This document shows, piece after piece, positions 8,830-15,378 of a stretch of 64,000 nucleotides of DNA. Within the stretch, counting starts at the first letter, position 1, and the number at the start of each line of letters is the position of its first letter. The position numbers were made by a program, and so were the translations under genes. The notes under the pieces are model-generated. The model searched no databases. It was not told the DNA's origin and was given only the letters and a program-made list of their open reading frames with translations. The stretch comes from Salibacterium halotolerans (GTDB lineage Bacteria; Bacillota; Bacilli; Bacillales; Marinococcaceae): contig NZ_FOXD01000006.1 in the NCBI RefSeq assembly GCF_900115625.1, forward strand, positions 1-64,000, given 5' to 3'.

Positions 8830-9567
8830 ATGATACTTCAACAGAAAAACAGGATAAATCACAGGACACGAAATATGTTGGTTGTTACATTGCTTTTATT
8901 TCCCATTCTATTAATGTCGGCTTGCTCCGGCAATTCCGACAACAATAATAATGTTCAGGCCAATAGCAGCCATAACAGTGAAGACAAAAACACAGCCTTT
9001 AAGGTGGTAATCGATCCGGGACATGGCGGGAAAGATCCCGGCGCAACAGGAGTAAGCGGCCAATATGAAAAGAGTTTCACGTTAAATTTATCGAAAAAAG
9101 TGGAAAAACGGCTGGAGCAGGAATCGGGAATGGAAGTTTTCATGACGAGAACAGATGACAGCTTTATTTCCCAAGAAAGCCGAGAAAGGCCCAAATACGC
9201 CAATAGAAAAAACGCGGATGTATTTATATCTATTCACGGTAACACTTTTTCCGATCCCAATGTTTCAGGTACCGAAACGTATTATTATCACAAGACTTCC
9301 CACCAGTTTGCTCAGATTTTACAGAAACATGTGGTTAAAGCTACCGAATTCAGGGATAGAGGAATCAAGAAGAAAGATCTTTTTGTCGTAAGGGATACAG
9401 AAATGCCGGCAGCTTTGCTTGAAGTAGGTTTCCTGACGAATTCCGCGAACGAATCCAAAATGCGTACGGACGATTTTCAATCACGTGTTGCCGATTCCAT
9501 TGTGAAAGGGATTAAAGAATACAAAGAAGAATCAGAAAAACAAGGTATTTTTAGCGGAATGTTTTAG
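8830..9567 (+). CDS. Lipoprotein N-acetylmuramoyl-L-alanine amidase (Amidase_3)
   Basis: 245 residues. A basic N-terminus and hydrophobic stretch end in lipobox LMSAC (Cys32), followed by an Asn/Ser linker to about residue 55. The catalytic domain has VVIDPGHGGKDPGA (zinc His), YEKSFTLNLS (zinc Glu), DVFISIHGN (zinc His) and ALLEVGFLTN (catalytic Glu), the full Amidase_3 set. It cleaves the bond between muramic acid and the stem peptide and would act on the outer face of the membrane. No separate wall-binding repeats are present; membrane anchoring replaces them. It sits downstream of the two-component operon under its own promoter, with a terminator after it. Confidence 0.92.
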   Translation: MILQQKNRINHRTRNMLVVTLLLFPILLMSACSGNSDNNNNVQANSSHNSEDKNTAFKVVIDPGHGGKDPGATGVSGQYEKSFTLNLSKKVEKRLEQESGMEVFMTRTDDSFISQESRERPKYANRKNADVFISIHGNTFSDPNVSGTETYYYHKTSHQFAQILQKHVVKATEFRDRGIKKKDLFVVRDTEMPAALLEVGFLTNSANESKMRTDDFQSRVADSIVKGIKEYKEESEKQGIFSGMF

Positions 9568-9598
9568 GGGCCCGCCCAAAGATCTCTACGGAATGCAG

Positions 9599-9646
9599 GC
9601 TATCCAATTTTCTGACTTTATAAGTCAATAAATTGGATAGCTTTTT
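9599..9646 (+). terminator. Terminator of the amidase gene
   Basis: Twelve-base arms (GCTATCCAATTT/AAATTGGATAGC) separated by a 19-nt loop with its own short stem (GACTTTATAAGTC), followed by TTTTT. Confidence 0.85.
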
Positions 9647-9658
9647 CCATTTTATCAA

Positions 9659-9715
9659 ATCTTTAGCTCAAATCCATTTCATCTTCATTTCGTCTTTATC
9701 CCACTTTATTAATCT
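9659..9715 (+). promoter_or_regulatory. Deacetylase promoter with three phased half-sites
   Basis: TCTTTA (9660), TCTTCA (9682) and TCTTTA (9693) with 22 and 11 bp start-to-start spacing, then TATTAATCT with TAATCT at 9710. The region aligns without gaps to 10759-10815 upstream of the second SGNH copy. Confidence 0.6.
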
Positions 9716-9751
9716 GTCTACAAGATTAATAAATGAAATAGAGGTATTTAT

Positions 9752-10552
9752 ATGAAAAAGCTCATACTATTTATTTTCCTTGGCTGTTTGGTTATATTTT
9801 ATGCCTGTAGTACGGAGACAGAACCTGATAACGAATCATCTGAGATATATTCGGAATATAAAGGCTCATCCGATTCACAAAGAACAGAATCTGATAGGTC
9901 ACAGGAAAAAAATATAGAAAAAAAGACTGTCTACTTAACCTTTGATGACGGTCCTACTTCAGCAACCACAGATATTTTAGATACTTTACACCAATTTAAC
10001 GCCAAAGCAACCTTTTTCATGCTGGAACCTTCTATGAGAGAGTCACCAGAAGTTGTAAATAAGATCATAGAGCAAGGTCATGCTGTAGGTTTACATGGTG
10101 TGACCCATGACATAAACCACTTTTATAAATCTGAACAATCCGCTCTTAAAGAAATAACTACCGCACAGGAGACCCTTCAACAAATTACAGGAGTCAGGTC
10201 CAATCTCATTCGGACACCTTATGGCAGTGTTCCGTATTTAACTAAATCATATCGGGAGGTTTTAGACAGCAATGGTTTTAAATTGTGGGATTGGAATGTT
10301 GACAGCAGGGATTGGTCCTTATCCAGTGAGCAATATTTAGATACAGTTACTGGACAAATAGAAGAACTAGTAAATGCAGGAGTGACGCCAATTATTCTTA
10401 TGCATGATAAACAAAATACAGCTGACCATTTGTCTAGTCTATTAGCTTATCTATCGGAACAAGGGTTCCAGACTGAAAAAATAAAAGAAAACACAAAACC
10501 ATATAACTTTAACTGTTATCAACGTTGTCATCGGATATCCAAACAGGAGTAG
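9752..10552 (+). CDS. Lipoprotein polysaccharide deacetylase (NodB domain, peptidoglycan deacetylase-like)
   Basis: 266 residues. The signal peptide ends in lipobox FYAC (Cys19), then a Glu/Ser-rich spacer, then a NodB domain from about residue 65. Visible motifs are TFDDGPTS (catalytic Asp, metal Asp), GLHGVTHD (two metal His), RTPYGS, LWDWNVDSRDW and ILMHD. This set fits metal-dependent N-deacetylases of the PgdA/PdaC type, which remove acetyl from GlcNAc or MurNAc and give lysozyme resistance. Substrate choice is not readable from the sequence. It lies between the amidase and the second OatA-like module, under the shared promoter motif. Confidence 0.9.
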   Translation: MKKLILFIFLGCLVIFYACSTETEPDNESSEIYSEYKGSSDSQRTESDRSQEKNIEKKTVYLTFDDGPTSATTDILDTLHQFNAKATFFMLEPSMRESPEVVNKIIEQGHAVGLHGVTHDINHFYKSEQSALKEITTAQETLQQITGVRSNLIRTPYGSVPYLTKSYREVLDSNGFKLWDWNVDSRDWSLSSEQYLDTVTGQIEELVNAGVTPIILMHDKQNTADHLSSLLAYLSEQGFQTEKIKENTKPYNFNCYQRCHRISKQE

Positions 10553-10758
10553 GATAAACAAGAATTGCAGGAGAGAATTAAGTGAGTCTTCTCCTGCCAG
10601 AAGTTGTTAAGAATTTGCTTATCATCGACTCTCAAGTTCAATTTTTGTTATTATTTAATTTTAAAAAAACAAGATCGCTTGGATTCAGTAGAAGGTTGCC
10701 CAAATGAAAGGAGAACCGATTCCTGCTTCGGAAGAGAACCAACGTATTTTTCGTTGAA

Positions 10759-10815
10759 ATCTTTATTTGAGATCAACAACATCTTCATTTGATCTCTACC
10801 TTGTTCTATTAATCT
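10759..10815 (+). promoter_or_regulatory. Promoter of SGNH/acyltransferase unit 2 with three phased half-sites
   Basis: TCTTTA (10760), TCTTCA (10782) and TCTCTA (10793), the same 22/11 spacing as before the deacetylase, then CTATTAATCT. It also mirrors the order upstream of unit 1 on the other strand. Confidence 0.6.
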
Positions 10816-10877
10816 TTCTACCGTACAAGGATGCCCTGTCGTTTTCACACAGAGCATCGATTAAAATTTAGGAGGTA

Positions 10878-11532
10878 ATGGATAGGACAAAAAGAAAATT
10901 TCTTACGGTGCTTATTGGAATCCTCGCCATATTGGCTGCAGCTTGTGGTAATAAACAGGACGACAATCAAACAGGTTCTGCGGTGCAGGAGACCAGTATG
11001 AATCTACTTACAGCAACAGTATATTTTTGGGAGATTCTATATTAGATGGTTTATCAGAAGTATTGGATGATTCCCGAGTTATAAGTAATGCAGGGGCTAC
11101 GGCTCAACTCGCCATAGAAGAGGTGGATCAAATTGTAAATAAAAAACCACAGGATATTTTTATTATGCTGGGGTCCGATGACATATTGATGCCGGTGGAC
11201 AATCCCACGGAACATTCCATGACGCATTACACGAAATTAATCGAGAAACTAAAAGAAAAACTGCCAAATGCCCGGCTGCATGTCTTATCGGTACCCCTGC
11301 GACCGAAGAAGCCATAAAGAAAGAACCACGATATAAAAATATTCCTGATTATAATAAGGCGCTTAAAAAAATGACAGCAGCTGAAAAAGTCGATTACATC
11401 GATCTATCTCCGATATTTAAAAATCATCAGAACCTGTATGCTGAGGATGGTATCCATCTCAAAGCCGATTTTCACCCTTTTTTTCTGGACCATATAAAAA
11501 AACATTCGACCTTCGATGAAGAGGATGCCTAG
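10878..11532 (+). pseudogene. SGNH-fold lipoprotein, second copy, two frameshifts
   Basis: Starts after GGAGG with MDRTKRKFLTVL and lipobox AAAC, then shifts frame near 10990-11020 (SNSIFLGDSILDGL continues in another frame) and again near 11290, where VLSV/TPATEEA needs one extra base. After both corrections it aligns along its whole length with the SGNH lipoprotein at 239-901 (for example EPRYKNIPDYNKAL against EPRYKDIPKYNKRL). Block V is intact here (EDGIH) but block III reads GSDD instead of GSND. The final stop touches the next gene's ATG. Unless frameshifts are sequencing errors or programmed, no full protein is made. Confidence 0.8.
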
Positions 11533-12663
11533 ATGCAGACAATGAAAAGCAGATATATGCCGGGATTGGATGGAATCAGGGCATTGGCAGTATTTGCAGT
11601 AATCGCCTACCATCTCGATTTGGGATGGGCCTCCGGCGGATTTTTAGGGGTGGGTATATTTTTTGTTTTATCCGGCTATCTCATTACAGATTTAATGATG
11701 AAGGAATGGGAGAAGACAGGACAGATTGATTGGTGTCATTTTTGGTTTCGGCGCGCCAAACGGCTGCTGCCGGGAGTGCTTCTTTTTTTGATTGTGCTGG
11801 CTGTATGGATGATCTTGTTTCATGCTTCCCAATTAGCTGACCTTTGGGACGATTGGCTGGCTTCTCTATTTTACGTTGCTAATTGGTGGTTCGTGTTTAA
11901 TGATGTTGGATATTTATCCCATTTTGGAAATCCTTTGCCGCTATTACATTTCTGGTCTCTCGCTGTAGAAGAGCAATTTTATCTCGTTTGGCCATTTTTA
12001 CTGTTATTGGGACTTCATTTCGTCCCAAAACGTAAGTTCTTAATCGTGCTTATCCTCGTTGGTATATTGGTTTCAGCACTGGAAATGGCAGTACTCTATC
12101 AACCAGGACTGCTGGATACAAGCAGGGTTTATTTCGGGACCGATGCCCGTGCGTTCGCCCTTCTGATTGGGGCAGCTCTTGCGTTATTTTTGCCCAGTCA
12201 AATGTTCACGGGTAGAATGGCTGATAACAAACGTCTGCGTTTTACTCTGGATATAGTGGGAATAACGGGTCTTGTCAGTTTATGCTGGCTGATGTGGCAG
12301 ACTAATCAGTATGATCCATTTCTATACCGCGGTGGAATGGTCCTCCAATGTATTGCCGCAGCAGCCCTGATTGCCGCAGCTGTTCATCCATCCAGTTGGA
12401 TCACCCGCATCATGGGATGCAAGCCGCTGCGCTGGTTGGGGATTCGTTCATATGGCATTTATATTTGGCATTATCCCATCCTTGTGTTGACCTTTCCTGC
12501 TGCAGTAATGGAAGGCCGGCAATCTATACCTCGTATTTTTATACAAATAGCTGTTATTCTTTTGATTGCGTCTTTTTCTTGGCGGTTTATTGAGAAACCC
12601 ATTCGTTATGGAACACCGGGAAAAAAATCGGACGTGCCAAAAGGGCAGCAGGCTCAGCCATGA
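11533..12663 (+). CDS. Acyltransferase-3 family membrane protein (OatA N-domain-like)
   Basis: 376 residues with about ten membrane helices. Starts SRYMPGLDGIRALAV, IAYHL and GIFFVLSGYLITD, then FWFRRAKRLLPGV (Arg-rich loop), LLHFWSLAVEEQFYLVWP and a last-helix IWHYPIL region: the complete acyltransferase-3 domain of OatA-type enzymes. The C-terminal SGNH domain of OatA is missing and the protein stops after a short basic tail. The preceding gene encodes that domain separately but is frameshifted, so this copy may depend on the lipoprotein of unit 1. Its stop is 5 bp from an IS66 remnant. Expected role: supply of acetyl groups across the membrane for wall O-acetylation. Confidence 0.9.
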   Translation: MQTMKSRYMPGLDGIRALAVFAVIAYHLDLGWASGGFLGVGIFFVLSGYLITDLMMKEWEKTGQIDWCHFWFRRAKRLLPGVLLFLIVLAVWMILFHASQLADLWDDWLASLFYVANWWFVFNDVGYLSHFGNPLPLLHFWSLAVEEQFYLVWPFLLLLGLHFVPKRKFLIVLILVGILVSALEMAVLYQPGLLDTSRVYFGTDARAFALLIGAALALFLPSQMFTGRMADNKRLRFTLDIVGITGLVSLCWLMWQTNQYDPFLYRGGMVLQCIAAAALIAAAVHPSSWITRIMGCKPLRWLGIRSYGIYIWHYPILVLTFPAAVMEGRQSIPRIFIQIAVILLIASFSWRFIEKPIRYGTPGKKSDVPKGQQAQP

Positions 12664-13065
12664 GGAAAGTAAGCGTCAAATAGTACCCACTTTTTTCCTC
12701 ATTGGAGATTCTGCCAAACTAAGGGTAATCTCGATGAAAAAAGGAGGAAAAGCTTTTGGATCCGATTGAATATCGGGAAGAATGGCGCCGCCGCATTGCA
12801 GAATTTCAGGAAAGCGGACTGAGCGTCCCCCAGTGGTGTGCCACGCAGAAATTAGATTTTTAAACGACTTTATTGTTACATCTACGAAGTGTTATTCAGC
12901 AATTGCATAAATAACTTTATTTTTACACCGTCTACTTCTGTGGACGGTGTAATACGTATTCGCGGATTCCAAATTAAACAACTTTATTGTTATTACACAT
13001 GAAAGGGAAAACGTTTGAACTATTTCTGGAGGAACGGCTGAAACAGGACGGGTATAAAGGCAGAT
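12664..13065 (+). mobile_element. IS66-family-derived remnant, inverted copy 2
   Basis: Begins with GTAAGCGTC at 12669 and carries the same TnpA fragment, hairpin block and MKGKTFELFLEERL start as the copy at 2238-2634. Similarity stops at AGGCAGAT on the inner side of both copies. A block of about 135 bp between 12862 and 12996 has three versions of the motif ACTTTATTGTTAC, which looks like an older insertion inside the IS. Confidence 0.75.
12756..12863 (+). pseudogene. IS66 accessory protein TnpA, N-terminal fragment (copy 2)
   Basis: TTG start behind AAGGAGG, then 35 codons including EEWRRRIAEFQESGLSVPQW and a stop after QKLDF. Same fragment as on the minus strand at 2435-2542. The rest of the IS66 genes is absent. 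Confidence 0.7.
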
Positions 13066-13179
13066 GTATGTGTAAAATAGTTCTTGGTAGCGATAGCTGA
13101 TGGTTGGCAAAAAAAGAGAAGGTCCTCTATCATCCATGTATGCCTAGCAAGCAAATACAAAGCGAAAAGAAACCTTCTC

Positions 13180-13638
13180 ATGATAACCATTATAACAGAA
13201 ATGCACCAGATAGTGAAAGAGACACCGGATGTCCTGGCCATGGAAGAAAAGCTGCAGCAGCTGATGGTCAGCTGGTTCCGTGATTTGGTGGGAGAAGCTC
13301 TCACCCTGCTGGATGATCCGGTGAGAGAAGCGAAAAAGGTCGAAGGATGGGACGTTGAGACGCGGGATGCGAGGACCGTCCCGTTTTTATTCGGGCCGGT
13401 TCAGTACTCTCGTACCCTGATGACCGATCGGGAAGGGATCTCTCATTATCCGCTGGATGAACACCTGTCTATTCAGCCGAATCAGCGGTACAGCCCTCTG
13501 ATGGAGGTAAAAACAGCGGAAATGGCGGCCGAGAGCCCCTATCGGGAAAATGGTATCATTCGGGACGTATCTCTTCATCAGAAGTATCTGAACTTTAGGA
13601 TCGTCCATGTTTTTAATACACGGTTCGGTATATCATAG
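13180..13638 (+). pseudogene. ISLre2-family transposase (UPF0236), N-terminal fragment
   Basis: 152 codons from MITIITEMHQIVKE. The sequence LMVSWFRDLVGEALTLLDD, GWDVETRDARTVPFLFG, VQYSRTLMTDREG, HYPLDEHLSI and AEMAAESPYRENG is the diagnostic N-terminal third of ISLre2 transposases, which are normally about 450 to 500 residues. After SPYRENG the family pattern is lost. It adjoins the IS66 remnant, giving a graveyard of insertion sequences at the right border of the cell-envelope region. Confidence 0.75.
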
Positions 13639-13776
13639 CCGTATTGCTTTATAAGAGCATCGACAAGACAGCTCCATGTTAATGCACGAAGTTCACGCCG
13701 AACAAGTTAAATATGGGTAAACCTATAAAAAAACACCCAGTCTCAGCCAAATAGGAGGTAGACTAACCTAAAAATT

Positions 13777-13916
13777 TGAGACAATATAAAACACCTTCGA
13801 CATGGTACAATGAAAATAAGTACTAAATCGGAAGTGTTTTTGCGTGGGCAAAAACGTGTATTCCAGTGAGGTAAAATGGGATGTAGTGCAAGCAAGGGTG
13901 TTTTATCTTTGTCTCA
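13777..13916 (+). mobile_element. 140-bp miniature element derived from an IS3/IS150-type insertion sequence
   Basis: Terminal inverted repeats TGAGACAATATAAAACACCTT (13777-13797, imperfect) and AAGGGTGTTTTATCTTTGTC at the other end. Between them a GTG-started frame reads GKNVYSSEVKWDVVQARV, the conserved start of IS150-like OrfA, deleted directly into the right repeat. The rest of 13639-14084 holds no gene. Confidence 0.6.
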
Positions 13917-13984
13917 TTTCGCTATGGCAGTCTATTTTGCCCGATTTTTCTTAACGCCAATTAATATCTGAATATTTTTAAAAA

Positions 13985-14013
13985 TTGAAATGAGCAGAAA
14001 TACAGGGTAAAAT
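13985..14013 (+). promoter_or_regulatory. Promoter of the TAXI binding-protein gene
   Basis: TTGAAA, 17-bp spacer, TAAAAT: a near-consensus vegetative promoter 72 bp before the start codon. Confidence 0.7.
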
Positions 14014-14084
14014 ACAAGTGTAAACCGGTTTCATATTGTTGTGAGCAACAACATCCATCCATCATATGATGAAGGGGGAAGAAC

Positions 14085-15095
14085 ATGAGAAATAGAATGC
14101 TATTTTCATTTATTTTGATGTTTACCATTGGCATGGTGCTGAGTGCCTGTGGTGAAAGCGGTCAGGGAAGCAGTGGGGGAAGCGGCAGCAGCGATTCCGC
14201 GGAGCCTGTGACCAGCCTGACCATGGGAACCGGCAGTGTTGGTGGTGTCTACTATCCGCTTGGCGGTGAAATGGCGAACTTGTTTAAAGACAATATTGAT
14301 GTAGAAGGATTTGATGTGAGCTCTGTTGAATCAGGGGCTTCCATCGAAAATATTGCACAGATTCAAGCCGGTAAATACCAGCTTGGAATTGCGCAAAACA
14401 CAACGTTGATGAACGCAGTTAATCAAACGGGCGAGTTTGAAGGCAAAAATTCCGATAAAGTCGGTGTGATTGGTTCTCTTTACCCTGAAGCATTACAGGT
14501 GGTGACACTTGAATCAACAGGTATCGAATCAATAGAAGATCTAAAAGGTAAAAAGGTTGCAATCGGACCTCCTGGCGGTGCGACGCGTGAAGCAGCAGAG
14601 ATGGTACTCAGTGCATATGGTATCGAGGAAGGTGACTTTGAAGCTTACGAAGAAGGCTTTGGTGATGCAAAAAGTAAATTGCAGAACGGTACGATTGACG
14701 CTTCATTCGCGGTTGTAGGTGTGCCATCCTCAACAACAGACGAACTGGCTAACGCAACCGGTGAAGTTAAATTCCTGAATATTGAAGGGGATGCCCTGCA
14801 GGAAGTACTCGATAACAGCCAATATTCAGAGTATACAGTCGAGCCGGGTACGTATGAATGGCAGGAAGAGCCTGTGAAAACTGTGACGGCGATGGCGCTT
14901 CTGCTCGGATCTACTGAACAAGTTAGTGAAGATCTTGCCTATCAAATCACCAAAACGTTATATGAAAAATCCGGAGACATGACAATCGAACAGGCGTCAT
15001 TGATTACAAAAGATAATGCAATGAACGGTGTTGGAGACTTGCCTCTGCATCCAGGAACAGAGAAATACTTTAAAGAAGCAGGTATTACTGAGTAG
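14085..15095 (+). CDS. TRAP transporter solute-binding protein, TAXI family
   Basis: 336 residues, lipoprotein signal with lipobox LSAC (Cys21) and a Gly/Ser linker. The mature part opens LTMGTGSVGGVYYPLGGEMANLF, followed by ESGASIENIAQIQAGKYQLGIAQ and LKGKKVAIGPPGGATREAAEMVL, the hallmarks of TAXI-type periplasmic binding proteins. These capture a solute, often glutamate or another organic acid, for a fused TRAP permease, driven by an ion gradient. The ligand cannot be predicted. A strong promoter precedes it and a terminator follows, so it is likely made in excess over the permease encoded next. Confidence 0.92.
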   Translation: MRNRMLFSFILMFTIGMVLSACGESGQGSSGGSGSSDSAEPVTSLTMGTGSVGGVYYPLGGEMANLFKDNIDVEGFDVSSVESGASIENIAQIQAGKYQLGIAQNTTLMNAVNQTGEFEGKNSDKVGVIGSLYPEALQVVTLESTGIESIEDLKGKKVAIGPPGGATREAAEMVLSAYGIEEGDFEAYEEGFGDAKSKLQNGTIDASFAVVGVPSSTTDELANATGEVKFLNIEGDALQEVLDNSQYSEYTVEPGTYEWQEEPVKTVTAMALLLGSTEQVSEDLAYQITKTLYEKSGDMTIEQASLITKDNAMNGVGDLPLHPGTEKYFKEAGITE

Positions 15096-15101
15096 TAGAA
15101 G

Positions 15102-15126
15102 CCGGACATCAATTGTCCGGTTTTTT
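15102..15126 (+). terminator. Terminator after the TAXI binding-protein gene
   Basis: CCGGACA/TGTCCGG stem (TCAAT loop region) followed by TTTTTT. It lies between two genes of one transporter and probably sets their expression ratio. Confidence 0.85.
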
Positions 15127-15139
15127 CCCTGTTAAAGGT

Positions 15140-15340
15140 TGTTCAAAAAATCCGGTAAACATAACACATCGACAAGGGACCTTCGACTAAGTACCGACAC
15201 GGCGGGTCGCCAACAGCAGAAGTCACCACAACACGCAAGAAGTCCGCCTCGAAGTTGACGCTACCCGCTGTGCTAGTGTCGGCGCCCGTGATTGTCGCCT
15301 GAAAACTTAGCCGACCGATCCTTTTTATCCTTTTTGAACA
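15140..15340. repeat. 201-bp MITE-like element between TRAP genes
   Basis: Bounded by perfect 10-bp inverted ends TGTTCAAAAA and TTTTTGAACA, with a second internal imperfect inverted repeat (CCGACACGGCGGGT against ACCCGCTGTGCTAGTGTCGG). No coding frame of note. The layout is that of a non-autonomous element inserted between the binding-protein terminator and the permease gene. Confidence 0.6.
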
Positions 15341-15378
15341 CGTACTGATAAACGGACGCAATGAATGGAGGGAAACCA

